From: Membranipora membranacea
Lineage: Eukaryota > Bryozoa > Gymnolaemata > Cheilostomatida > Membraniporidae
Assembly (NCBI GenBank): GCA_914767715.1
Contig: OU612065.1
Span: 28,646,001 to 28,706,000, forward strand
Length of the DNA stretch: 60,000 nt
Direction: 5' to 3'
Shown here: piece by piece, positions 23,174 through 35,407 of the stretch
How positions within the stretch are numbered: position 1 is the first letter of the stretch
How the letters are laid out: each line of letters opens with the position of its first letter
Notes under the pieces: generated by a model
What the model was told of the DNA's origin: nothing
What the model saw: the letters and a program-made list of their open reading frames with translations, nothing else
The model's database searches: none
Translations under genes and position numbers: made by a program

Positions 23174-25540
23174 ATAATCTGGAATTTGAATGAGGCCAAT
23201 GAGGCCATCAACTGGTCAGAGTTTAAAAGAAATCCGATGGCTTTTTAATTTTTTCGCCTGCCGTTTGGCATGTTTTTTTATGTCAAAATTGGCCCTCGTT
23301 AAAAATGTTGCTGACGCCAATCTAAGAGGGGCAGCCCCGAACGGTTTTCCGTTCCAAAGTCATCATGAAATTCCACACGGTATAGAGTAGGTTAGAAGGC
23401 AATCTATTTTTTAATCTGGCCGTAAAAAACACCAAGGGTCCCCCCTTTGTTACTTTTTATAATTTTAAAGTCGCTCTCATCTCTGTTCTATTTATCGTAG
23501 GATCTTCATATTCTGGAATTTGAATGAGGGCAATGAGGCCAACAACTGGTCAGAGTTTAAAAGAAATCCGATGGCTATTTAATTTTTTCGCCTGCCGTTT
23601 GGCATGTTTTTTTATGTCGAAATTGGCCCTCGTTAAAAAAGTTGCTGACGCCAATCTAAGAGGGGCAGCCCCGAACGGTTTTCCGTTCCAAAGTCAGCAT
23701 GAAATTCCACACGGTATAGAGTAGGTTAGAAGGCAATCTATTTTTTAATCTGGCCGTAAGAAACACCAAGGGTCCCCCCTTTGTTACTTTTTATAATTTT
23801 AAAGTCGCTCTCATCTCTGTTCTATTTATCGTAGGATCTTCATATTCTGGAATTTGAATGAGGCCAATGAGGCCATCAACTGGTCAGAGTTTAAACGAAA
23901 TCCGATGGCTTTTTAATTTTTTTGCCTGCCGTTTGGCATGTTTTTTTATGTCAAAATTGGCCCTCGTTAAAAATGTTGCTGACGCCAATCTAAGAGGGGC
24001 AGCCCCGAACGGTTTTCCGTTCCAAAGTCAGCATGTAATTCCACACGGTATAGAGTAGGTTAGAAGGCAATCTATTTTTTAATCTGGCCGTAAAAAACAC
24101 CAAGGGTCCCCCCTTTGTTACTTTTTATAATTTTAAAGTCGCTCTCATCTCTGTTCTATTTATCGTAGGATCTTCATATTCTGGAATTTGAATGATGCCA
24201 ATGAGGCCATCAACTGGTCAGAGTTTAAAAGAAATCCGATGGCTTTTTAATTTTTTCGCCTGCCGTTTGGCATGTTTTTTTATGTCAAAATTGGCCCTCG
24301 TTAAAAATGTTGCTGACGCCAATCTAAGAGGGGCAGCCCCGAACGGTTTTCCGTTCCAAAGTCAGCATGAAATTCCACACGGTATAGAGTAGGTTAGAAG
24401 GCAATCTATTTTTTAATCTGGCCGTAAAAAACACCAAGGGTCCCCCCTTTGTTACTTTTTATAATTTTAAAGTCGCTCTAAACTCTGTTCTATTTATCGT
24501 AGGATCTTCATATTCTGGAATTTGAATGAGGCCAATGAGGCCATCAACTGGTCAGAGTTTAAAAGAAAACCGATGGCTTTTTAATTTTTTCGCCTGCCGT
24601 TTGGCATGTTTTTTTATGTCAAAATTGGCCCTCGTTAAAAATGTTGCTGACCCCAATCTAAGAGGGGCAGCCCCGAACGGTTTTCCGTTCCAAAGTCAGC
24701 ATGAAAATCCACACGGTATAGAGTAGGTTAGAAGGCAATCTATTTTTTAATCTGGCCGTAAAAAACACCAAGGGTCCCCCCTTTGTTACTTTTTATAATT
24801 TTAAAGTCGCTCTCATCTCTGTTCTATTTATCGTAGGATCTTCATATTCTGGAATTTGAATGAGGCCAATGAGGCCATCAACTGGTCAGAGTTTAAAAGA
24901 AATCCGATGGCTTTTTAATTTTTTCGCCTGCCGTTTGGCATGTTTTTTTATGTCAAAATTGGCCCTCGTTAAAAATGTTGCTGACGCCAATCTAAGAGGG
25001 GCAGCCCCGAACGGTTTTCCGTTCCAAAGTCAGCATGAAATTCCACACGGTATAGAGTAGGTTAGAAGGCAATCTATTTTTTAATCTGGCCGTAAAAAAC
25101 ACCAAGGGTCCCCCCTTTGTTACTTTTTATAATTTTAAAGTCGCTCTCATCTCTGTTCTATTTATCGTAGGATCTTCATATTCTGGAATTTGAATGAGGC
25201 CAATGAGGCCATCAACTGGTCAGAGTTTAAAAGAAATCCGATGGCTTTTTAATTTTTTCGCCTGCCGTTTGGCATGTTTTTTTATGTCAAAATTGGCCCT
25301 CGTTAAAAATGTTGCTGACGCCAATCTAAGAGGGGCAGCCCCGAACGGTTTTCCGTTCCAAAGTCAGCATGAAATTCCACACGGTATAGAGTAGGTTAGA
25401 AGGCAATCTATTTTTTAATCTGGCCGTAAAAAACACCAAGGGTCCCCCCTTTGTTCCTTTTTATAATTTTAAAGTCGCTCTCATCTCTGTTCTATTTATC
25501 GTAGGATCTTCATATTCTGGAATTTGAATGAGGCCAATGA
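23174..25540. repeat. Right copy of the 16-monomer-offset duplication
   Basis: Partner of 17831-20200 at +5343 bp, with H, T, V, consensus and AGAAAACCG monomers in the same order. A private change makes GAATGATGCC near 24192. Downstream, the copy at 25389 carries GACCCCAATC and GAAAATCC again but lacks AGAAAACCG, so the 3' part of that haplotype occurs a third time beside it. Confidence 0.84.
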
Positions 25541-26655
25541 GGCCATCAACTGGTCAGAGTTTAAAAGAAATCCGATGGCTTTTTAATTTTTTCGCCTGCC
25601 GTTTGGCATGTTTTTTTATGTCAAAATTGGCCCTCGTTAAAAATGTTGCTGACCCCAATCTAAGAGGGGCAGCCCCGAACGGTTTTCCGTTCCAAAGTCA
25701 GCATGAAAATCCACACGGTATAGAGTAGGTTAGAAGGCAATCTATTTTTTAATCTGGCCGTAAAAAACACCAAGGGTCCCCCCTTTGTTACTTTTTATAA
25801 TTTTAAAGTCGCTCTCATCTCTGTTCTATTTATCGTAGGATCTTCATATTCTGGAATTTGAATGAGGCCAATGAGGCCATCAACTGGTCAGAGTTTAAAA
25901 GAAATCCGATGGCTTTTTAATTTTTTCGCCTGCCGTTTGGCATGTTTTTTTATGTCAAAATTGGCCCTCGTTAAAAATGTTGCTGACGCCAATCTAAGAG
26001 GGGCAGCCCCGAACGGTTTTCCGTTCCAAAGTCAGCATGAAATTCCACACGGTATAGAGTAGGTTAGAAGGCAATCTATTTTTTAATCTGGCCGTAAAAA
26101 ACACCAAGGGTCCCCCCTTTGTTACTTTTTATAATTTTAAAGTCGCTCTCATCTCTGTTCTATTTATCGTAGGATCTTCATATTCTGGAATTTGAATGAG
26201 GCCAATGAGGCCATCAACTGGTCAGAGTTTAAAAGAAATCCGATGGCTTTTTAATTTTTTCGCCTGCCGTTTGGCATGTTTTTTTATGTCAAAATTGGCC
26301 CTCGTTAAAAATGTTGCTGACGCCAATCTAAGAGGGGCAGCCCCGAACGGTTTTACGTTCCAAAGTCAGCATGAAATTCCACACGGTATAGAGTAGGTTA
26401 GAAGGCAATCTATTTTTTAATCTGGCCGTAAAAAACACCAAGGGTCCCCCCTTTGTTCCTTTTTATAATTTTAAAGTCGCTCTCATCTCTGTTCTATTTA
26501 TCGTAGGATCTTCATATTCTGGAATTTGAATGAGGCCAATGAGGCCATCAACTGGTCAGAGTTTAAAAGAAATCCGATGGCTTTTTAATTTTTTCGCCTG
26601 CCGTTTGGCATGTTTTTTTATGTCAAAATTGGCCCTCGTTAAAAATGTTGCTGAC
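25389..26655. repeat. Copies 77-80, link between duplicated blocks
   Basis: Two of these monomers are preceded by TTGTTCC (25454 and 26456), three monomers apart. The copy at 26057 has TTTTACGTTCC near 26354, which breaks the second hairpin of the nested dyad. The copy at 26391 leads into the H-type start of the next duplicated block. Confidence 0.6.
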
Positions 26656-27849
26656 GCCAATCTAAGAGGGGCAGCCCCGAACGGTTTTCCGTTCCAAAGT
26701 CATCATGAAATTCCACACGGTATAGAGTAGGTTAGAAGGCAATCTATTTTTTAATCTGGCCGTAAAAAACACCAAGGGTCCCCCCTTTGTTACTTTTTAT
26801 AATTTTAAAGTCGCTCTCATCTCTGTTCTATTTATCGTAGGATCTTCATATTCTGGAATTTGAATGAGGGCAATGAGGCCAACAACTGGTCAGAGTTTAA
26901 AAGAAATCCGATGGCTTTTTAATTTTTTCGCCTGCCGTTTGGCATGTTTTTTTATGTCAAAATTGGCCCTCGTTAAAAATGTTGCTGACGCCAATCTAAG
27001 AGGGGCAGCCCCGAACGGTTTTCCGTTCCAAAGTCAGCATGAAATTCCACACGGTATAGAGTAGGTTAGAAGGCAATCTATTTTTTAATCTGGCCGTAAA
27101 AAACACCAAGGGTCCCCCCTTTGTTACTTTTTATAATTTTAAAGTCGCTCTCATCTCTGTTCTATTTATCGTAGGATCTTCATATTCTGGAAGTTGAATG
27201 AGGCCAATGAGGCCATCAACTGGTCAGAGTTTAAAAGAAATCCGATGGCTTTTTAATTTTTTCGCCTGCCGTTTGGCATGTTTTTTTATGTCAAAATTGG
27301 CCCTCGTTAAAAATGTTGCTGACGCCAATCTAAGAGGGGCAGCCCCGAACGGTTTTCCGTTCCAAAGTCAGCATGAAATTCAACACGGTATAGAGTAGGT
27401 TAGAAGGCAATCTATTTTTTAATCTGGCCGTAAAAAACACCAAGGGTCCCCCCTTTGTTACTTTTTATAATTTTAAAGTCGCTCTAAACTCTGTTCTATT
27501 TATCGTAGGATCTTCATATTCTGGAATTTGAATGAGGCCAATGAGGCCATCAACTGGTCAGAGTTTAAAAGAAATCCGATGGCTTTTTAATTTTTTCGCC
27601 TGCCGTTTGGCATGTTTTTTTATGTCAAAATTGGCCCTCGTTAAAAATGTTGCTGACGCCAATCTAAGAGGGGCAGCCCCGAACGGTTTTCCGTTCCAAA
27701 GTCAGCATGAAATTCCACACGGTATAGAGTAGGTTAGAAGGCAATCTATTTTTTAATCTGGCCGTAAAAAACACCAAGGGTCCCCCCTTTGTTACTTTTT
27801 ATAATTTTAAAGTCGCTCTCATCTCTGTTCTATTTATCGTAGGATCTTC
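26656..27849. repeat. Right copy of the 14-monomer-offset duplication
   Basis: Partner of 21980-23173 at +4676 bp. The only private difference I noticed is GGAAGTTGAATG near 27190. Confidence 0.8.
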
Positions 27850-30800
27850 ATATTCTGGAATTTGAATGAGGCCAATGAGGCCATCAACTGGTCAGAGTTT
27901 AAAAGAAATCCGATGGCTTTTTAATTTTTTCGCCTGCCGTTTGGCATGTTTTTTTATGTCAAAATTGGCCCTCGTTAAAAATGTTGCTGACGCCAATCTA
28001 AGAGGGGCAGCCCCGAACGGTTTTCCGTTCCAAAGTCATCATAAAATTCCACACGGTATAGAGTAGGTTAGAAGGCAATCTATTTTTTAATCTGGCCGTA
28101 AAAAACACCAAGGGTCCCCCCTTTGTTACTTTTTATAATTTTAAAGTCGCTCTCATCTCTGTTCTATTTATCGTAGGATCTTCATATTCTGGAATTTGAA
28201 TGAGGGCAATGAGGCCAACAACTGGTCAGAGTTTAACAGAAATCCGATGGCTTTTTAATTTTTTCGCCTGCCGTTTGGCATGTTTTTTATGTCAAAATTG
28301 GCCCTCGTTAAAAATGTTGCTGACGCAAATCTAAGAGGGGCAGCCCCGAACGGTTTTCCGTTCCAAAGTCATCATGAAATTCCACACGGTATAGAGTAGG
28401 TTAGAAGGCAATCTATTTTTTAATCTGGCCGTAAAAAACACCAAGGGTCCCCCCTTTGTTACTTTTTATAATTTTAAAGTCGCTCTCATCTCTGTTCTAT
28501 TTATCGTAGGATCTTCATATTCTGGAATTTGAATGAGGGCAATGAGGCCAACAACTGGTCAGAGTTTAAAAGAAATCCGATGGCTTTTTAATTTTTTCGC
28601 CTGCCGTTTGGCATGTTTTTTTATGTCGAAATTGGCCCTCGTTAAAAAAGTTGCTGACGCCAATCTAAGAGGGGCAGCCCCGAACGGTTTTCCGTTCCAA
28701 AGTCAGCATGAAATTCCACACGGTATAGAGTAGGTTAGAAGGCAATCTATTTTTTAATCTGGCCGTAAGAAACACCAAGGGTCCCCCCTTTGTTACTTTT
28801 TATAATTTTAAAGTCGCTCTCATCTCTGTTCTATTTATCGTAGGATCTTCATATTCTGGAATTTGAATGAGGCCAATGAGGCCATCAACTGGTCAGAGTT
28901 TAAAAGAAATCCGATGGCTTTTTAATTTTTTTGCCTGCCGTTTGGCATGTTTTTTTATGTCAAAATTGGCCCTCGTTAAAAATGTTGCTGACGCCAATCT
29001 AAGAGGGGCAGCCCCGAACGGTTTTCCGTTCCAAAGTCAGCATGTAATTCCACACGGTATAGAGTAGGTTAGAAGGCAATCTATTTTTTAATCTGGCCGT
29101 AAAAAACACCAAGGGTCCCCCCTTTGTTACTTTTTATAATTTTAAAGTCGCTCTCATCTCTGTTCTATTTATCGTAGGATCTTCATATTCTGGAATTTGA
29201 ATGAGGCCAATGAGGCCATCAACTGGTCAGAGTTTAAAAGAAATCCGATGGCTTTTTAATTTTTTCGCCTGCCGTTTGGCATGTTTTTTTATGTCAAAAT
29301 TGGCCCTCGTTAAAAATGTTGCTGACGCCAATCTAAGAGGGGCAGCCCCGAACGGTTTTCCGTTCCAAAGTCATCATGAAATTCCACACGGTATAGAGTA
29401 GGTTAGAAGGCAATCTATTTTTTAATCTGGCCGTAAAAAACACCAAGGGTCCCCCCTTTGTTACTTTTTATAATTTTAAAGTCGCTCTCATCTCTGTTCT
29501 ATTTATCGTAGGATCTTCATATTCTGGAATTTGAATGAGGGCAATGAGGCCAACAACTGGTCAGAGTTTAAAAGAATTCCGATGGCTTTTTAATTTTTTC
29601 GCCTGCCGTTTGGCATGTTTTTTTATGTCGAAATTGGCCCTCGTTAAAAAAGTTGCTGACGCCAATCTAAGAGGGGCAGCCCCGAACGGTTTTCCGTTCC
29701 AAAGTCAGCATGAAATTCCACACGGTATAGAGTAGGTTAGAAGGCAATCTATTTTTTAATCTGGCCGTAAGAAACACCAAGGGTCCCCCCTTTGTTACTT
29801 TTTATAATTTTAAAGTCGCTCTCATCTCTGTTCTATTTATCGTAGGATCTTCATATTCTGGAATTTGAATGAGGCCAATGAGGCCATCAACTGGTCAGAG
29901 TTTAAAAGAAATCCGATGGCTTTTTATTTTTTTTGCCTGCCGTTTGGCATGTTTTTTTATGTCAAAATTGGACCTCGTTAAAAATGTTGCTGACGCCAAT
30001 CTAAGAGGGGCAGCCCCGAACGGTTTTCCGTTCCAAAGTCAGCATGTAATTCCACACGGTATAGAGTAGGTTAGAAGGCAATCTATTTTTTAATCTGGCC
30101 GTAAAAAACACCAAGGGTCCCCCCTTTGTTACTTTTTATAATTTTAAAGTCGCTCTCATCTCTGTTCTATTTATCGTAGGATCTTCATAATCTGGAATTT
30201 GAATGAGGCCAATGAGGCCATCAACTGGTCAGAGTTTAAAAGAAATCCGATGGCTTTTTAATTTTTTCGCCTGCCGTTTGGCATGTTTTTTTATGTCAAA
30301 ATTGGCCCTCGTTAAAAATGTTGCTGACGCCAATCTAAGAGGGGCAGCCCCGAACGGTTTTCCGTTCCAAAGTCATCATGAAATTCCACACAGTATAGAG
30401 TAGGTTAGAAGGCAATCTATTTTTTAATCTGGCCGTAAAAAACACCAAGGGTCCCCCCTTTGTTACTTTTTATAATTTTAAAGTCGCTCTCATCTCTGTT
30501 CTATTTATCGTAGGATCTTCATATTCTGGAATTTGAATGAGGGCAATGAGGCCAACAACTGGTCAGAGTTTAAAAGAAATCCGATGGCTTTTTAATTTTT
30601 TCGCCTGCCGTTTGGCATGTTTTTTTATGTCGAAATTGGCCCTCGTTAAAAAAGTTGCTGACGCCAATCTAAGAGGGGCAGCCCCGAACGGTTTTCCGTT
30701 CCAAAGTCAGCATGAAATTCCACACGGTATAGAGTAGGTTAGAAGGCAATCTATTTTTTAATCTGGCCGTAAGAAACACCAAGGGTCCCCCCTTTGTTAC

Positions 30801-31065
30801 TTTTTATAATTTTAAAGTCGCTCTCATCTCTGTTCTATTTATCGTAGGATCTTCATATTCTGGAATTTGAATGAGGCCAATGAGGCCATCAACTGGTCAG
30901 AGTTTAAACGAAATCCGATGGCTTTTTAATTTTTTTGCCTGCCGTTTGGCATGTTTTTTTATGTCAAAATTGGCCCTCGTTAAAAATGTTGCTGACGCCA
31001 ATCTAAGAGGGGCAGCCCCGAACGGTTTTCCGTTCCAAAGTCAGCATGTAATTCCACACGGTATA
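27727..31065. repeat. Trimeric HOR, second and cleaner patch (copies 84-93)
   Basis: From 28394 the order is T, V, H, T, V, H, T, V, with exact 1002-bp spacing (T frames start at 28533, 29535 and 30537; V at 28867, 29869 and 30871). The copy at 28061 is a hybrid: T-type GAGGGCAATGAGGCCAAC at its 5' side and H-type CATCATG near 28371, with a 1-bp loss in the T7 run. The last V-H-T-V monomers match 17510-18700 in fine detail (TTTTTATTTTTTTTGCC, CATAATCTGG, TTTAAACG), a 37-monomer offset. Confidence 0.87.
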
Positions 31066-34000
31066 GAGTAGGTTAGAAGGCAATCAATTTTTTAATCTGG
31101 CCGTAAAAATCACCAAGGGTCCCCCCTTTGTTACTTTTTATAATTTTAAAGTCGCTCTCATCTCTGTTCTATTTATCGTAGGATCTTCATATTCTGGAAT
31201 TTGAATGAGGCCAATGAGGCCATCAACTGGTCAGAGTTTAAAAGAAATCCGATGGCTTTTTAATTTTTTCGCCTGCCGTTTGGCATGTTTTTTTATGTCA
31301 AAATTGGCCCTCGTTAAAAATGTTGCTGACGCCAATCTAAGAGGGGCAGCCCCGAACGGTTTTCCGTTCCAAAGTCAGCATGAAATTCCACACGGTATAG
31401 AGTAGGTTAGAAGGCAATCTATTTTTTAATCTGGCCGTAAAAAACACCAAGGGTCCCCCCTTTGTTACTTTTTATAATTTTAAAGTCGCTCTCATCTCTG
31501 TTCTATTTATCGTAGGATCTTCATATTCTGGAATTTGAATGAGGCCAATGAGGCCATCAACTGGTCAGAGTTTAAAAGAAATCCGATGGCTTTTTAATTT
31601 TTTCGCCTGCCGTTTGGCATGTTTTTTTATGTCAAAATTGGTCCTCGTTAAAAATGTTGCTGACGCCAATCTAAGAGGGGCAGCCCCGAACGGTTTTCCG
31701 TTCCAAAGTCAGCATGAAATTCCACACGGTATAGAGTAGGATAGAAGGCAATTTATTTTTTAATCTGGCCGTAAAAAACACTAAGGGTCCCCCCTTTGTT
31801 ACTTTTTATAATTTTAAAGTCGCTCTCATCTCTGTTCTATTTATCGTAGGATCTTCATATTCTGGAATTTAAATGAGACCAATGAGGCCATCAACTGGTC
31901 AGAGTTTAAAAGAAATCCGATGGCTTTTTAATTTTTTCGCCTGCCGTTTGCCATGTTTTTTTATGTCAAAATTGGCCCTCGTTAAAAATGTTGCTGACGC
32001 CAATCTAAGAGGAGCAGCCCCGAACGGTTTTCCGTTCCAAAGTCAGCATGAAATTCCACACGGTATAGAGTAGGTTAGAAGGCAATCTATTTTTTAATCT
32101 GGCCGTAAAAAACACCAAGGGTCCCCCCTTTGTTACTTTTTATAATTTTAAAGTCGCTCTCATCTCTGTTCTATTTATCGTAGGATCTTCATATTCTGGA
32201 ATTTGAATGAGGCCAATGAGGCCATCAACTGGTCAGAGTTTAAAAGAAATCCGATGGCTTTTTAATTTTTTCGCCTGCCGTTCGGCATGTTTTTTTATGT
32301 CAAAATTGGCCCTCGTTAAAAATGTTGCTGACGCCAATCTAAGAGGGGCAGCCCCGAACGGTTTTCCGTTCCAAAGTCAGCATGAAATTCCACATGGTAT
32401 AGAGTAGGTTAGAAGGCAATCTATTTTTTAATCTGGCCGTAAAAAACACCAAGGGTCCCCCCTTTGTTACTTTTTATAATTTTAAAGTCGCTCTCATCTC
32501 TGTTCTATTTATCGTAGGATCTTCATATTCTGGAATTTGAATGAGGCCAATGAGGCCATCAACTGGTCAGAGTTTAAAAGAAATCCGATGGCATTTTAAT
32601 TTTTTCGCCTGCCGTTTGGCATGTTTTTTTATGTCAAAATTGGCCCTCGTTAAAAATGTTGCTGACGCCAATCTAAGAGGGGCAGCCCCGAACGGTTTTC
32701 CGTTCCAAAGTCAGCATGAAATTCCACACGGTATAGAGTAGGTTAGAAGGCAATCTATTTTTTAATCTGGCCGTAAAAAACACCAAGGGTCCCCCCTTTG
32801 TTACTTTTCATAATTTTAAATTCGCTCTCATCTCTGTTCTATTTATCGTAGGATCTTCATATTCTGGAATTTGAATGAGGCCAATGAGGCCATCAACTGG
32901 TCAGAGTTTAAAAGAAATCCGATGGCTTTTTAATTTATTCGCCTGCCGTTTGGCATGTTTTTTTATGTCAAAATTGGCCCTCGTTAAAAATGTTGCTGAC
33001 GCCAATCTAAAAGGGGCAGCCCCGAACGGTTTTCCGTTCCAAAGTCAGCATGAAATTCCACACGGTAAAGAGTAGGTTAGAAGGCAATCTATTTTTTAAT
33101 CTGGCCATAAAAATCACCAAGGGTCCCCCCTTTGTTACTTTTCATAATTTTAAAGTCGCTCTCATCTCTGTTCTATTTATCGTAGGATATTCATATTCCG
33201 GAATTTGAATGAGGCCAATGAGGCCATCAACTGGTCAGAGTTTAAAAAAAATCCGATGGCTTTTTAATTTTTTCGCCTGCCGTTTGGCATGTTTTTTTTG
33301 GTCAAAATTGGCCCTCGTTAAAAATGTTGCTGACGCCAATCTAAGAGGGGCAGCCCCGAACGGTTTTCCGTTCCAAAGTCAGCATGAAATTCCACACGGT
33401 ATAGAGTAGGTTAGAAGGCAATCTATTTTTTAATCTGGCCGTAAAAAACACCAAGGGTCCCCCCTTTGTTACTTTTCATAATTTTAAAGTCGCTCTCATC
33501 TCTGTTCTATTTATCGTAGGATCTTCATATTCAGGAATTTGAATGAGGCCAATGAGGCCATCAACTGGTCAGAGTTTAAAAGAAATCCGATGGCTTTTTA
33601 ATTTTTTCGCCTGCCGTTTGGCATGTTTTTTTATGTCAAAATTGGCCCTCGTTAAAAATGTTGCTGACGCCAATCTAAGAGGGGCAGCCCCGAACGGTTT
33701 TCCGTTCCAAAGTCAGCATGAAATTCCACACGGTATAGAGTAGGTTAGAAGGCAATCTATTTTTTAATCTGGCCGTAAAAAACACCAAGGGTCCCCCCTT
33801 TGTTACTTTTTATAATTTTAAAGTCGCTCTCATCTCTGTTCTATTTATCGTAGGATCTTCATATTCTGGAATTTGAATGAGGCCAATGAGGCCATCAACT
33901 GGTCAGAGTTTAAAAGAAATCCGATGGCTTTTTAATTTTTTCGCCTGCCGTTTGGCATGTTTTTTTATGTCAAAATTGGTCCTCGTTAAAAATGTTGCTG

Positions 34001-35407
34001 ACGCCAATCTAAGAGGGGCAGCCCCGAACGGTTTTCCGTTCCAAAGTCAGCATGAAATTCCACACGGTATAGAGTAGGATAGAAGGCAATTTATTTTTTA
34101 ATCTGGCCGTAAAAAACACTAAGGGTCCCCCCTTTGTTACTTTTTATAATTTTAAAGTCGCTCTCATCTCTGTTCTATTTATCGTAGGATCTTCATATTC
34201 TGGAATTTAAATGAGACCAATGAGGCCATCAACTGGTCAGAGTTTAAAAGAAATCCGATGGCTTTTTAATTTTTTCGCCTGCCGTTTGCCATGTTTTTTT
34301 ATGTCAAAATTGGCCCTCGTTAAAAATGTTGCTGACGCCAATCTAAGAGGAGCAGCCCCGAACGGTTTTCCGTTCCAAAGTCAGCATGAAATTCCACACG
34401 GTATAGAGTAGGTTAGAAGGCAATCTATTTTTTAATCTGGCCGTAAAAAACACCAAGGGTCCCCCCTTTGTTACTTTTTATAATTTTAAAGTCGCTCTCA
34501 TCTCTGTTCTATTTATCGTAGGATCTTCATATTCTGGAATTTGAATGAGGCCAATGAGGCCATCAACTGGTCAGAGTTTAAAAGAAATCCGATGGCTTTT
34601 TAATTTTTTCGCCTGCCGTTTGGCATGTTTTTTTATGTCAAAATTGGCCCTCGTTAAAAATGTTGCTGACGCCAATCTAAGAGGGGCAGCCCCGAACGGT
34701 TTTCCGTTCGAAAGTCAGCATGAAATTCCACACGGTATAGAGTAGGTTAGAAGGCAATCTATTTTTTAATCTGGCCGTAAAAAACACCAAGGGTCCCCCC
34801 TTTGTTACTTTTTATAATTTTAAAGTCGCTCTCATCTCTGTTCTATTTATCGTAGGATCTTCATATTCTGGAATTTGAATGAGGCCAATTAGGCCATCAA
34901 CTGGTCAGAGTTTAAAAGAAATCTGATGGCTTTTTAATTTTTTCGCCTGCCGTTTGGCATGTTTTTTTATGTCAAAATTGGCCCTCGTTAAAAATGTTGC
35001 TGACGCCAATCTAAGAGGGGCAGCCCCGAACGGTTTTCCGTTCCAAAGTCAGCATGAAATTCCACACGGTATAGAGTAGGTTAGAAGGCAATCTATTTTT
35101 TAATCTGGCCGTAAAAAACACCAAGGGTCCCCCCTGTGTTACTTTTTATAATTTTAAAGTCGCTCTCATCTCTGTTCTATTTATCGTAGGATCTTCATAT
35201 TCTGGAATTTGAATGAGGCCAATGAGGCCATCAACTGGTCAGAGTTTAAAAGAAATCCGATGGCTTTTTAATTTTTTCGCCTGCCGTTTGGCATGTTTTT
35301 TTATGTCAAAATTGGCCCTCGTTAAAAATGTTGCTGACGCCAATCTAAGAGGGGCAGCCCCGAACGGTTTTCCGTTCCAAAGTCAGCATGAAATTCCACA
35401 CGGTATA
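31066..35407. repeat. Copies 94-106 with a two-monomer echo at 7-monomer spacing
   Basis: Two consecutive monomers recur at +2338 bp with the same set of rare variants: TTGGTCCTCG (31642/33980), GTAGGATAGAAGGCAATTTA (31738/34076), CACTAAGGG, GGAATTTAAATGAGACC (about 31866/34204), GTTTGCCATG and GAGGAGCAGCC (32013/34351). The five monomers between them, some with unusual changes (TTTTTTTTGGTC near 33292, GGTAAAGAG near 33065), are not repeated. The copy at 34740 has a TGA nonsense at 34924. Confidence 0.8.
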
